A stretch of 64,000 nucleotides of DNA, taken from contig JADLSH010000078.1 in the NCBI GenBank assembly GCA_016169945.1, positions 248,001 through 312,000 of the forward strand, given 5' to 3'. The notes under the pieces are model-generated. The model saw only the letters and a list, made by a program, of their open reading frames with translations. It had not been told where the DNA came from and searched no databases. This document shows, piece by piece, positions 1 through 11,717 of this stretch (positions are counted from its first letter, which is position 1; each line of letters opens with the position of its first letter). A program made the position numbers and the translations under genes. The stretch comes from Trachythela sp. YZ-2020. Its lineage: Eukaryota > Cnidaria > Anthozoa > Malacalcyonacea > Clavulariidae.

Positions 1-391
1 GTGCGATCCTGGAGCGACACAAGAGTGATAGTGATTCAAACGGCGTATAAAATATAATTGACGAGAGAGGAGGGTAATTCGCGCGGGAATTCCAAACACA
101 ATTCAAAAAAATAAGTAAACATTACAAAGTGGCTAATCTAATCTAATCTAATCCTAATAAATTACGGTAAATTTTGATTTAAGTTCGGCACTGGAGTGGA
201 GCGACGTATGAATTAATGTCGCTCTAACGTCGCATAATGCGACAGGCTCTGTCGAACTTCTGCCGAACTTATGTCGCTCCAAATTCTACCGTACCTAATT
301 GATTCATACCTCGCTCTTCTGTCGCACCTAATTCGTCATTTAAGTTCGGTGCATGAGTGGAGCGACGTCTGAAACGGACCTCAGTATTTCA
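1..391. repeat. Non-coding edge with direct repeats
   Basis: No coding region is visible. A CTAAT pentamer run lies near 132-155. A roughly 30 bp unit beginning TTAAGTTCGG and ending GGAGCGACGT occurs at about 179-207 and again at 339-368 in the same orientation. Between them are several inverted GTCGCTCCA words, so the block can fold back. It probably belongs to a small dispersed repeat in the downstream intron of the CUB gene. The family is not recognised. Confidence 0.5.
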
Positions 392-591
392 TGCTTATTC
401 ACAATGGCAACTGAATATATAGGCTTGCAAAACAGAAGAGTTATACGTTTCAGAAAATGAACATATTCTTGCAGATATTCGAGCATAAGGATATGCGCCG
501 TATATCATATTAAGCCAGATATCCGGGCTGTATAGTGAGATAATATCATTATATCCGACCTGGGTATAATATAGTAGAACTATATACCAAC

Positions 592-957
592 CTGTCAAAT
601 GCTCATCATTATATTGGGCATGAAAAGTATAAACATTTTTAGGATTCCTTCCATAACTTCCAGAATTTAACACGATGTATAAACTATTTGTAGTTGATAA
701 AATCTTGACTGGTGCGGTTGCATTTGAACCACAATATGTACCAAGCAACCGAGCGGTTTCATTTGAACCATCGTATATTCTTAGAAATGTATCGTCACAA
801 CTTGGTATGGTCAGTTCTTTAAAACTCAATGAAACGACCAATGTTTCAGCAAGCGTAATTAACCAGGAGCAATATTGCGAGTGTGGATCCATTTCACTAA
901 CTGGAGCTTGATGTGATCTAAATGAACCGCTAGGACCAGTCATTGCACGGCGGCAAT
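592..957 (-). CDS. CUB-domain exon of an ApeC-CUB gene
   Basis: This exon encodes one complete CUB domain, an extracellular beta-sandwich module used in secreted and cell-surface recognition proteins. Visible landmarks are the opening Cys with GPSGSF, the YCSWLI stretch, SCDDTFLRIYDG, the LLGTYCGS Cys, and a hydrophobic SLYIVLNS strand. Four cysteines are in CUB positions. The boundaries come from a TTTCAG acceptor before base 957 and an ACAG/GTTGGT donor after 592. The exon is 366 nt and phase 1-1, which is typical of shuffled extracellular modules. It fits in frame with the ApeC exon ending at 14346. Downstream exons lie off the left edge. Confidence 0.88.
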
Positions 958-1064
958 CTGAAATAGAATTAAAGAATCGTAAAATTCAAAGCTGAAAACT
1001 AAACAATGGCCTTTTTGATAACACTCAGCATAAAAATAGTAACATTGTTTTAAAAGTCCTACTT

Positions 1065-1523
1065 AGTCTAGGACCTGTATATGAGTTTGTATGCATTTCA
1101 TTTAGGACAGATAATCTCAACTGTTTTAGGGTAAAATGACCATGACGGACAACATGGCATATATGCCAAAACCCGAATCCGGTGCGAAATGCCCGAAAAT
1201 GACCACACCCAAAAAGGGCACTGCCGACATAGCTCTATCTCCTAAACCATCAAAGCTACAGACTTTCTGAAGTGCTTATAGTGTTTAGAATGGTTACTTT
1301 TAGGGGTGGTCGTTGGAGAGTGAAATGTGTCTAGGTACAATATTTTACAAGAAAATGACTATGCACCATCCCAGTCAACTGCTAATTATACATCACATAA
1401 CTTCATACACCTTAGAAAGGCTATATTTTCTTATTTCCTAAATCTTTTTGTCATAGGATAAAAAACTATACTTATTTCAATATAATACTAATAGATTTAA
1501 TGAGGATTCATATTATTTTGTTT
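1065..1523 (+). repeat. Left 460 bp inverted terminal repeat
   Basis: It starts AGTCTAGGACCTGTAT and runs to about TTTTGTTT. A closely similar copy lies inverted at 13985-13527, and two more distant copies lie at 50876-51398 and 60212-60680. The 1065 and 13985 copies share variants absent from the other two, so they look like the two ends of one 12.9 kb unit. The outer ends read AG...CT, as in Maverick/Polinton elements. I could not match a 6 bp TSD: the left flank is CTACTT and the right flank is AACTGT. The unit lies wholly inside the intron of the CUB gene. Confidence 0.75.
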
Positions 1524-1527
1524 AAGA

Positions 1528-1712
1528 AATAGAAAACGAGTCCGCGTGCTTTATGGTGTGATAATAAAGCAGGAGGGGAATGTTGGGAGAAGCGTGTAAA
1601 AACACGAGGCGTAGCCGAGTGTTTTACACGCTTCTCGAGTGTTCTCCCAACGTTCCCCGAGTGCTTTATCACACCATAAAGGCACAAGACGAGTTTTTCT
1701 ATTTCTTTTATA
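1528..1712. repeat. Long fold-back hairpin
   Basis: The two halves, about 1528-1614 and 1618-1712, are near-perfect reverse complements of about 80 nt. They contain GTGCTTTATGGTGTGAT on one side and ATCACACCATAAAGG on the other, with a tiny loop. It looks like a fold-back MITE that landed just inside the left terminal repeat. No coding capacity is visible. Confidence 0.8.
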
Positions 1713-2257
1713 TTATATAAGTGGTATATAAGCACAGTAAACAATTTTGTTCAAAGATCAATATTGATATTCTCCTAACATGTAATCACTGACGTCACTC
1801 GCAAGCTTTTCAATGTTTGCAATGCTTGGCAACAACTACAAGCTTGAATTCTGGCCGGCGGAGGAGCGAAAAATGTGCAACTCAACAAAAAATAGGGATT
1901 AAAAAGGCATAAAAACTGTTGAAAATTTTCCAAAAATAGTCCACAATGATAGACAGATTGGTTTTTCGTTGTTCTGCTTCACTTTTGTCCTGGATTCGGT
2001 ATAAAAGCGAAGGTTTTTGTCAAGCTGCTTTGACAACATTGGCTGTCAAGTTGGATTTTTCATCTTGAACCAAATATATCAGGCAGTTTTTTGTCTGAAG
2101 GAACTGTTTGAATATTCTTGTTGTGTTTTTTATTGTTGAATGGTTGGTGGTAAAAAATTTTCTCAGACAAACTGTCAAGAAATCCATAATATTTCGTATT
2201 TGTGTAGGTTTTTGTCGTTGCATCTTGACAGCTTAAAAACTATAGACATAGTGTTAT
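1713..2257. other. No gene seen
   Basis: AT-rich sequence with short overlapping open frames on both strands and no recognisable domain. TTTTTGTC and TGTCAAG words recur (for example near 2018, 2088 and 2175). This may be the decayed body of the minus-strand C2H2 gene whose 5' end is at 2386; its acidic coding part cannot be followed here. Confidence 0.5.
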
Positions 2258-2386
2258 CTATAAAATCAATAGCGAGTCTGTTTGAGACATGTTTCTTTCT
2301 TGTTCGCGTAGTGGACAGTATTCCTTTTCGTGTCTGCGTAGATTGTAACCGCGGCTAAATTGTTTTCCGCAAAATTTGCAGCTCGT
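2258..2386 (-). pseudogene. Decayed C2H2 partner, divergent copy 1
   Basis: The minus strand here reads as a homologue of the first 50 or so residues of the intact protein at 49029-48439. It has CKFCGKQF, then RRHEKEYC, which is one C2H2-type finger. The start codon is ACG where the intact copy has ATG, and the frame closes at a TAG at 2260-2258, far short of 196 codons. It therefore looks like a pseudogene. It is divergently oriented from the ATPase-like pseudogene that starts at 2709, exactly as in the second copy near 49 kb. Confidence 0.7.
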
Positions 2387-2434
2387 TCCGTTACCACTGA
2401 CTGTCTGGAAATGCCTTGTATGAGCAGCACCACA

Positions 2435-2444
2435 CCTTTATATC
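2435..2444 (-). promoter_or_regulatory. TATA-like box of C2H2 partner, copy 1
   Basis: The minus strand reads GATATAAAGG about 50 nt upstream of the former start codon. The second copy has CATAAAAGTG in the matching place (49078-49089), and surrounding words such as GAGCAG and GCAGCAC are shared. The conservation between diverged copies suggests a core promoter. This is inference from sequence only. Confidence 0.45.
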
Positions 2445-2516
2445 TGCTCATGAGGTATAGCTTAATCATAATGATCTATATCGAAAAATTATGACTAACT
2501 ATAGCTTAGTCATAAT

Positions 2517-2627
2517 CGACCTCACATCGACCTCACATCGACCTCACATCGACCTCACATCGACCCTACATCGACCTCACATCGACCCTACATCGACCTC
2601 ACATCGACCCTACATCGACCTCACATG
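2517..2627. repeat. 11 bp minisatellite in divergent gap
   Basis: About ten units of CGACCTCACAT, with a CGACCCTACAT variant, are arranged head to tail. The block sits between the two divergent pseudogenes. The second copy of the gene pair has an unrelated tandem repeat in the same gap (49118-49185). Confidence 0.9.
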
Positions 2628-2708
2628 TCGCCGCAAAAAAAAATAATAATAAATGTTTTGAAACACTTTATTCTCGGTCATTTATGGTTGAACTTTCAAA
2701 GTGTCAAC

Positions 2709-3994
2709 ATGCCCTATAAGCACAAAAGAGACTGTCCTTTCTGTGACAAGCCTGGTCTTCGATATATAAGTGATCATTTGCGTCAAGTACATAACTTATA
2801 CGGAGATGAAAGGAAAAAGTGGTTAGGAAGGGCGAGGTTCTCAACACCGCATAACCACAACTCAAGTTTACTACCTACACGACCGGCACATATACTAAAA
2901 GAAATGAGATGTGTTCGAAAGAAAACAAGTTCTATACTAAAACCAACAAAAACCGTACCGAATTGAAAGTAACAGCATCTTTGATTACTAAGCCGTATCC
3001 GGAATTCAACTTCCGCCATAAATTTTCGCTAATGGTCGTGGGTCCGAGCCAAAGTGGAAAAACGTATTTTGTCCAACAAATTTTGGAAAACAATCGTATC
3101 GTGTACGAGGAGCAGAGAAGTATTCACATTCGTTAGTGCTACAATCAATGGCAAGATCGTTACGATTTGAAAAAATCCCTTGGAAAAAGCATCCGGTTTG
3201 AGAGAGGTTTGCACGAGCTGTCAGAGGATCTAAGTGAGATTAATACCCGGTACAACAACATAATCATACTGGATGATCTGATGGCCGAAGCAACAGACAG
3301 TCCTATGGTAGCTCGATTATTTACCCAGGGTCGTCATAGAAACGCTAGTGTTATCATTTTGCTTCAGAACATGTTTCCTAGGGGGAAATTTAATACAGAT
3401 ATTAGCCGAAATGCCCAATATCTTGCTCTCTTCCGAAGTCCTAGTGATAGGAAACAAATTGGAATTGTTGGAGAACGAATGTTTGATAAGAATAGAATCC
3501 ACTTTATGAACGCCTATTATAAAGAGACCGAAGAACCGTTTGGATACTTATTGGTGGATAACAAGCCTGACACACCAACCGATAAGCAAGTTCTTGGAGA
3601 CCTATTTGGCGACTGCCATGTTTATCCCTTCACCACCCAAACTAAAGTGAACAGTACTACACCCACCCCAGTCTCTGGCATCGAAACCAAGCCTGGAAGA
3701 AAACAACCTAAAATTGCACATCATCGGTATATTACCTGGTCGGATGCAACTATCCCCGAGTGGCAAAATTACACGCTGGGAGCACAGGAGGTCCGTAACA
3801 TTCCCGAAAGATATGCTATCATGGTCATGGAGATGTATAAGTCATCGCGCAATAGTTTTGATCCTAGCCGTCCCGGTGTCTGCATCAACGACGAACATTA
3901 TTGGCCTGTCAAAATAAGGCATCAATCTACAGGTCGTATGAAGTGGATGAATCTGCACGAAGACGAGCCTATGGTCCGAGCCTTTGTTACCCTT
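2709..3994 (+). pseudogene. Zinc-finger/packaging-ATPase-like P-loop protein, copy 1
   Basis: The start is the ATG at 2709. It gives an N-terminal C2H2-like finger (CPFCDKPG, then HLRQVH), as in the copy at 49315. A frameshift near 2930-2965 leads to the frame carrying Walker A (GPSQSGKT, about 3042-3065) and, after an in-frame TAG at 3134-3136, Walker B (IIILDDLM) and a VIILLQNMF sensor-like strand. These are landmarks of FtsK/HerA-type packaging ATPases of Maverick/Polinton and adintovirus-like elements; the family is my assignment. A basic C-terminal extension (HYWPVKIRHQ) follows. Similarity to copy 2 ends at about 3990, where reverse-transcriptase coding takes over. It cannot make a full protein. 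Confidence 0.72.
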
Positions 3995-4745
3995 GACCAT
4001 CAAATCCTATTTTCTAAGCTGGAACACTATGGCATTCGAGGCTTAGCATTACAATGGATCAAAAGCTATTTTTCTAATAGGAAACAGTTTGTCCAATTCA
4101 ATGAGACTATTTCGACCGAACGTATTGTTAGCTGCGGGGTTTCACAAAGTTCAATATTAGGCCCTTTGTTTTTCCTTCTCTACATAAATTATCTACCTAA
4201 CGCTACGGGATTGGCAGAGTTCTTGCTTTTTGCAGATGATACCAGCATTTTCCTAAGTCATTCTGACCTAGGTTATTTAATTTCTGAAATGAATACTGAA
4301 TTAGAAAAAGGAAATAATTGGATGAAAACCAATAAACTCTCTGTCAACATTAGTAAAACAAACTACCAATTTTATTTGATGCTAAACCCCTCAAGAGGGT
4401 CAACGTCGTAAAATTTTTAGGCATATATATTCACGAGAATATTACCTGGAAATATCACATCAATCATGTTTGCAACAAAATTGCTAAGTCCATTGGAATT
4501 ATCTCGAGATAACGTTATATATTATCTACTAAAACAAAGCTGGCATTATATTATACTCTAATTTATCCATACATTAGTTATTGCAACATAGTCTGGTCTT
4601 TAACATACGTATCTAACTTAAATCGGATTTGGCTACTCCAAAAACTTAATTTTACTCGAGAATACGGACGTGGAAATAGAACGCACAATGCGGCAGAGCA
4701 AAAGTTAGGAGGTTTTGCGCAGTCGTGTATGGCTATGTCATCTTA
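3990..4745 (+). mobile_element. 5'-truncated LINE fragment (RT)
   Basis: From about 3990 the frame reads as the palm and thumb of a non-LTR reverse transcriptase. It has HYGIRG...WIKSYFSNR, GVSQSSILGPLFFLLYIN, the catalytic LFADDTSIF and the WMKTNKLSVN motif. A frame change near 4400 is followed by NVVKFLGIYI, then TYVSNLNRI. The fragment begins abruptly at the ATPase breakpoint and is fused to it in frame, so a 414-codon chimeric ORF (3167-4411) exists by chance. The catalytic region is present, but there is no endonuclease. Confidence 0.8.
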
Positions 4746-6006
4746 CATTTGAGTATATTGCTTTAAGAGGAAAATATATCTCTGGGTTTTGCAATGTTGA
4801 TTTCTTTTATCGTTTATTATACGTTTAATTTTTGTATCGTTTATTATACGTTTTTAGACAGGATGTTTCGGACCGAATTAAGTAGGGTAATTTTACAATT
4901 TGGGACCGACTTTTTTGAAAAATTCACAATGATGCGCCCTGCTTGCATTTATCGTATCGTTTCCTTGATGCGTTATTGATCTGGTTAAAACACAAGTACG
5001 TAACTCAAAATGCGCAAGTATTCTAAGATGCACACAAGGCCTATTAAACCTACGGCTTGGCTCTGCCAACCGTAGTAACTATATACACCTCGTCTCAATG
5101 GGAATACTTGTCCCTAGAGTCATGCTATTCAGTGTTGCTTTATTGTGTTTGCCCCCTTTGCAAAATGGCGCCCGTAATTACGAAATTGCCTATTGTTGAA
5201 TATTACTCCTTCATGGGCAACTGTGACATCACCATGAGCAGATACATGTACGCTTAGCGTACCTATTTTTGTATCTGCGAATGCAGATATAATGCTATCG
5301 CCTGTGTAATGTATGTTAGTGTTAACTTGTAGCCAATCAGCGACAGCCTAGATTAAAATGACGTAATTATAATGTTGCTCTTTCATCTCTATTTATAACT
5401 GGATTGATATTGATTATTTCAAGATGGTGGACTACAGAAGGGAGAGAATTGTAAACATGAGTAAATATTTTAATTTTACGAAGAAAATTATACATCAAAC
5501 CAACGATATTTTTCTTTTCTGTACTATTTTGAGCATGGCAAAAGTCGAGGGAGTATTTTTAGTAAGTATTGGAAGTGGTCTGATAGCATTTTACGCTGTG
5601 GAAATGATTCGCCAATGACACAAAGTATTGACTTGACTTGACCTGCTATATATCAATGTCATTTGAATCAGGAAACAAGGTAAGCCTTTTTAAATATTGT
5701 ACGAATATCCTGCATTATTCGAGCTACTATTTCAACAAAGTTCACTCATAAAAGTGTTAAAATATTGCAAAATTTATTCTCAATACTATTTGGGTCAAAT
5801 TGTCATTTCGATAGTCAACATCACGTTATACTTTTGATATTTGATTGGTATAAACATATAAGCAGAGTTGTGACTAGGGGGATTCTCTTTATTCTCAAGT
5901 ATAAAAGACTAAAATCTGAAGGTTTCACAATTGTTTTAAACATTGCTCCCATGGGCTATAGGCCCTCATCCCCTTTGTGCACAGATAAGCAATATAAACG
6001 TCCATA
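4746..6006. other. No gene supported
   Basis: AT-rich sequence without a recognisable domain. A 65-codon frame at 5424-5618 follows a TATTTATAA word (about 5390) and ends in a hydrophobic stretch (VFLVSIGSGLIAFYAV), but nothing confirms it. A word of the form ATGAGCAGATACAT plus TACGCTT(T/A)GCGTAC occurs at about 5234 and again at about 6624, so part of this stretch is a dispersed repeat. Confidence 0.4.
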
Positions 6007-6552
6007 CCCTATTACCCCGCATATAAGGGCACTGCAGATAAAGGCGCATGCGCTAATATCCAAATTTAAACCGTCAAAATGTGTGAGTTAGACAGACATG
6101 AACAGAATACCTTTTTAATGATACAAATATTTTTTATGTTTTAAATTATCAACATTGTCTATTATAAATTGTAGTTATATGGTTAATGATAATAGTTATT
6201 GTTTCTGGTTTATTCGTCTAAGGTAATCTTACACACTCAGCTTGAATCACCTTTGATCTTAGTGCTTTTACTCGATATAGGCATGGAATTTCAAGGCCGT
6301 TATTTCTTAAAATATCAAATTTGCATTTACCGTTCTATATAATACCATTGATATTTTGCAATATTAAAAGGATGGACCAATTCTCGTACTCAGATCCCAT
6401 GCGCGTAGGTCTGTGTACAAGGGTTGGGTGCGCCTATAAGCAAAATTTTATAGGCGCATGCGCCTATAAAACGTCAATTTTTATTCCAAAATTTTCCCAT
6501 AATTGAAGAAAATTCGCTTATAGGCGCTGCGCTTATATGCGGGGTAATGGGG
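6007..6552. mobile_element. Short TIR element flanked by TA
   Basis: Inverted ends read CCCTATTACCCCGCATAT on the left and ATATGCGGGGTAATGGGG on the right, each flanked by TA. Subterminal GGCGCATGCGC and TATAGGCGC words recur on both sides. At 546 bp with no ORF, it fits a Tc1/mariner-type non-autonomous element. A TA-only TSD is weak evidence. Confidence 0.6.
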
Positions 6553-6988
6553 TACACTCATTGAGTGCCATTGACCTCATGCATTGACTCATTATACAGT
6601 TATGCAAATTATGCAAATACGCATGAGCAGATACATATACGCTTTGCGTACTTATTTTTTATTCATGTTTATAAAATACTTGGGGTGGTTTATTTTTTTG
6701 TATGAACTTATTTAAAACACGGAATCTCATCATTATTTACAAAATGCACTTCCTGAGAGCCGTGCATATATATAAAAAAAAAAAAAACTAAACTATTCAT
6801 ACATTGTCCCCGAGCCGGCGCGAAGCACCGTGCGAGGGTACTAATTCCGCTCGGATATTTACACCCGGGTATGTGAAAACATAGCGGAATCCAGTAGTAG
6901 ATACAGTATCTACAGCTAGTAGATACACTTAGCGTGTTGTGCGACGGACGTGCTTTTTGGAGCTCCCTTAGTTGAGTAAAATTTCGAA

Positions 6989-8713
6989 ATGAAAATCTTC
7001 GTGAATAGCAGCAAAAGTGAACCACTTTGTACCTTCGAAGTCGATTCGAATGCTACAGTCGAGTGTTTAAAGAACAAGATTCAAGAGAGACTAGAAATTC
7101 CCTCAGAACAACAACAACTTTCCTTCACGGATAAAATACTTGACGTCGAGAAGACATTAGACGAGTATGAAATCTGTAACGAGTCGTCTATAATGTTGGA
7201 ATTTATGACGTCTACCGCCGATAAAGCTATAACGTGTGAAGAAGGATTAAACATTACAGAAAAGGGAACCCTGAAGTGGCATGGTGAATTCGAAGGCCTA
7301 ACCCATCTCATCGAGAAATTGTAATTATCGAAGGGCAGATGGTCGTCACCTGGCGGTGGCTCAAAATTGTACGAATCCGAGGAGTTTTCCATTCGCTGGT
7401 ATTCAACAAATGGAACAATCACTTTTAAAGGAAATAAAGCCAGTGAAATTAAAGCAAAGTTTATCTCCAACATAGATAATACAGCAGAAGAGTTTAGCCA
7501 AAGACAAGATGATTGCAAAATAACCAGCGATTTGCATAAAGATTCAATAAAAACTAATTGCCCGTTTACAAACTATCCCACGTGTGATCCAACATGCGGC
7601 AATTTAGAACAATATCTATTGATAAACGACCTAATGAGTAAATTCATGAAAAGAATAGATGACAAGGTCGACGGGATTTCCCAAGAAGTAAACAATTTAA
7701 AGTCCAGTAAGAGCCGACCAGACCAAACTGATATGATTAACAACTTCGAACGAGAAATCGACGAACTTAAAAAGGAAAACTTAGATCTGCGCCAAAGAAA
7801 TGCAACCATTTCGTACGTAATGGCAGACTTACAAACTAAAGTTAAAGACACAGAAAATGAAAAAAACAGTCTTATCACGGCAATTAAGCTAATACAACTT
7901 GATCAATCCCAACCCAGTAGAATCGAAAATCAAATTGACACTTGGCATACTGTCAATAAGAAATCGAAAGTCGGTAAAACTAGCAAGAATCCACCCAAAA
8001 CAGCCGCTAGCAACGCGAATGTTAACAGATATGAAGTCCTCAGTGACAGCGATGCCGAACTAACTGAAGAACGAAGCCTGCCTCATGTCGAACTGACTAC
8101 GAGCCAGAATAATTCTGGCAATAAGGAATCCTCTTCTGGCCGGCTTGGCAAAACTGTCACGACCAATACGCGAGCCCAACAACGACCTAACCAGGATCGC
8201 TATCCCAAGTCTAAGACAACAGAAGGTCCCATAGCAATCTTAGGGGATTCCATGATAAAGATGATTAAATCGCCTAAACTCAGCCGATCGACGGGTGAAA
8301 AGGTCAATATCAAAACATTTCCTGGAGCAACAATTAACGACATGAGCCACTACGTACAGCCCACAATGAAGAAACAGCCTAAGCTCGTAATTCTACAAGT
8401 AGGGACTAACGACGTCCAACGGAAAGATCCAGAGGAAATTACAGATGAAATGAAATCCTTGTGTCAAGGTATCGTGTCCCAAAGTTTATCAAAAATAGCT
8501 ATTTCTGAAATAATTAAGAGACAGGACCCGATCATCAACATTAAGATAGATAAAACTAATACCTTACTAGCTAAGCTTTGTAGTAAATTTAAGTGGCAGT
8601 TTATACGTCACGCTAACATAGATGCTACTAAATTAAATGCATCGGGACTACATTTAAATAGTCAGGGAACTGCACTTTTAGCAAAGAACTTGATTGAATT
8701 CCTCAAGAGTTGA
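6989..8713 (+). pseudogene. LINE ORF1: ubiquitin-like, SPGG domain, coiled coil, SGNH
   Basis: 575 codons from ATG 6989 in one frame, with a single in-frame TAA at 7322-7324. Residues 1-72 align by eye with ubiquitin: MKIFV start, TVECLKNKIQ helix, IPSEQQQLSF turn and strand, TLDEYEICNESSIMLEF end. There is no C-terminal Gly-Gly, so conjugation is unlikely. Residues about 85-155 hold the W-x-SPGG domain (LKWHGEFEGL, then GRWSSPGG). A charged coiled coil follows. Residues about 415-575 form an SGNH/GDSL-type hydrolase: AILGDSMIK, QVGTNDVQ, SGLHLN. The usual Asp three residues before the catalytic His is Ser here, so activity is doubtful. ORF1 products bind LINE RNA in related elements. Confidence 0.82.
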
Positions 8714-8758
8714 CTAAATGAATTCCAGCATAGCGATATTGACTATTTTTATACTATT

Positions 8759-11717
8759 ATGAAATCAATTAACATAGGGGCTAATATTAACAATACTAAA
8801 CGAAACACAATGCGCAAAACCAGAAAGTCAACCCTATCCTATGAGCACAATTCGAATGTGGTCAACCAGCAAGACCGATTAGTTCCGGCTATTCGAGGCT
8901 TCAAAATAGCTTCCTTAAACATAACAAGTCTACCTAAACATATTGACGAACTTAGGATCTGCATGAATGATAAGGAAATTGACGTTCTCGCGATTAATGA
9001 AACCCGAATGGACGACAGTGTGCCAACACAATCAATAGCCATTCAGGGTTACAATTGGATTTCAAAAACAGAAATAGATTTGGTGGTGGTATCGGTTTTT
9101 CGTTAGAGATTCGATAAATTTTCGACTCCGGAATGACCTGAATGATCCTGAAATTGAAATCCTTACAATACAAATTACTAAACAAAACGTCAAACCTTTC
9201 TTAATTACAACGTGGTATCGACCACCAAATGATCCAATTGACACTCTTTATAGATTTGAGAACTGTTTACAATTAATCGATAATGACTCTAAAGAAAGTA
9301 TTATTGTAGGAGATGTAAATTATGACCTATTATCCGGAAATTTATCTCCCCAAGCTTCGGAACTCAAATTCATTACAGAACTGTATCAATATGAACAATT
9401 GATAAGTGGCGCTACAAGAGTTACTAAAGATACTCGGACATTGATCGATCACTTCTATACAACAAATTCTAATAATATTATTTCGAAAGGAGTGTCAACT
9501 GTTTGTATAAGTGATCACTATCTTATTTACGGCATTAGAAAATTTAAATTTTCCAAAGAAAATGCAAAAATAATTGAATACCGCGACTACAAACATTTCA
9601 ATGAACAAATTTTCTTGCAAGACTTGAAAAATTCCTTTAATGCTTTTGACCTGGATCAATACGATCCAAATATATCTTGGCAGATTTGGAAGAATAAATT
9701 CTTCAAAATCTGGAACAATCATGTCCCACTAAAAAGACGGAAGGTGGCCAATAAGCGGCTACCTTGGCTAACAATAGATCTAATTGAAAAAAAACGCCAT
9801 ATCAATTTCTTAAACAGAAAAGCTAAAGCAGATAATACAATTAATAGCTGGTCCGTCTTCAAAAAGGCTAAAAACCAATACAATAGGGAAATTAAAGATA
9901 CAAAATGTTCGTATTATCAAGGCAAACTACATAGCAATTCAGGAAATTTAAAACAAACATGGAAAACACTCAACGAATTGATGAATAGAACGTCAAATAA
10001 AAATAAAATCCCAGAAATGAAAGATAGGAATGGTGAAATAATTGATGAAACTCTGATTCCAGATGCCTTTAATACATATTTTGTTGAACTGGGAGAAAAA
10101 CTTGCGAACGAAATTCCTCGATCGAGTATTTCACCGGATAGTTTTCTTAATGATATAAACCATCCAGTTAATGGGCTCCCTAGCTTTCAAGAAATTCTAG
10201 AAAGTGATGTTTTAAAACTACTCCACGGTTTAGGGCCCAACAAAGCATCTGGAATTGATGGTATCTCAGCTCGTATCTTAAAAATTTCAGCATCAGTTAT
10301 TGCACCATTTCTAACATCCATATTTAACCACTCCATTATAACAGGCATATTTCCCAATGATTGGAAAATCGCTAGGATTACTCCGATATTTAAGTCTGAA
10401 GCTAAAGATGAAATGACCAATTACAGACCGATATCCGTTATTTCAGTAGTTGCCAAAATTGCGTAAAAGCTGATTCATAACCAAATCTATAATTATTTAC
10501 ATGACTTTAACCTACTTACAAATTGCCAACACGGATTTAGACCACAACACTCAACTGTTACAGCACTGCTGGATATTACTAACGAGTGGTATAAAAACAT
10601 TGACATTGGAAAACTAAATGGGATTGTGTTTCTGGACCTAAAAAAGCATTTGATACTGTCGACCATAACATACTTTTAAACAAAATAGCAAGTTATGGAA
10701 TAAAAGGAACAGCGCATCGCTGGCTGGAGTCGTATCTATCAAATAGGACCCAGTACTGTTGTGTGAATGGTAATACATCAAGCCCATCAATTATGAAAAC
10801 AGGCATACCGCAAGGCTCTGGTTTAGGCCCATTGCTATTTTTAATTTACATCAATGACTTACCAAAGTGTCTAAACAGGGCAAAAGCAGACATGTTTGCA
10901 GACGATACCCAAATTGCAACAACAAGTGATGATATTAAAGTAATTGAAGAAACATTGAATGGCGATTTAAACAATGTTGCAAATTGGCTATCCGAAAATA
11001 AATTAACTTTAAACAACAGTAAAACCGAATATATGATAATTGGTACCAAGAAAAGGCTTAGCCAAGTAACTTTTGATCCGGTTATCAATGTTGGTAATTT
11101 AGAAATTAAACGAGTTAAAACGACAAAATCGTTGGGCCTAATGATAGATGAGTCTCTAAGCTGGTCAGCGCAGGTCGAACACATTTCAAAAAGGTCACTT
11201 CAGGCCTCGGTATACTCAGACGACTTCGAGATACAATTGAATACAATACCCTAATAACAATATACCAATCCATAATCCAACCTTACTTCGATTATTGTGC
11301 TAAGTGTGGGGTTGTCTAGGGAAAACATTAGCAGATAAACTACAAAAGTTACAGAGCAGGGCGTTTCGAATAATCACACGTGAGAATTACACGACACGAT
11401 CAGCTGACATATTAAGTAAGCTAGGAGTTCCCAACCTCGAAAAACGAAGGATCCAACAACTTTCAATTTTCATGTATAAGGTAAAAAACAAAATGGTTCC
11501 TGATTATTTGTGTGATATGTTTACAAATATTAGTGACGTACACGGCCATAACACAAGACAATCGAGAGCCAATTTGACATTACCTAAACCAAAAACAAAC
11601 AATATGAAAAATGCATTCTCATATAGAGGGGCGGAAGTCTGGAACTACCTTTCTTCATCACAAAAGTCCTCGGAAACTATTGCTAATTTTAAATCTAACA
11701 TAAAACGTGCATGTTAA
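8759..11717 (+). pseudogene. LINE ORF2: APE endonuclease and reverse transcriptase
   Basis: Endonuclease landmarks are IASLNITSL, INETRM, TTWYRPPND, IIVGDVNYDLL and CISDHYLIY. RT landmarks are ASGIDGISARIL, ITPIFK, NYRPISVIS, the FLDLKK region, GIPQGSGLGPLLFLIYIN, catalytic FADDTQ, and a C-terminal HNTRQS...WNYLSS block. Breaks are a frame change near 9100, TAA at 10464-10466, a one-base loss in an A-run near 10643, and further shifts near 11195-11320. All key motifs remain visible although the ORF is dead. The start 45 nt after ORF1 matches a two-ORF LINE. Confidence 0.85.

Noticed and set aside
675..911. Plus-strand ORF opposite the CUB exon
   Set aside because: It is the complement of a clear CUB domain with splice sites and has no domain of its own.
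2517..2627. CRISPR-like array
   Set aside because: Units of 11 bp are contiguous without spacers, in a eukaryotic setting; it is a minisatellite.
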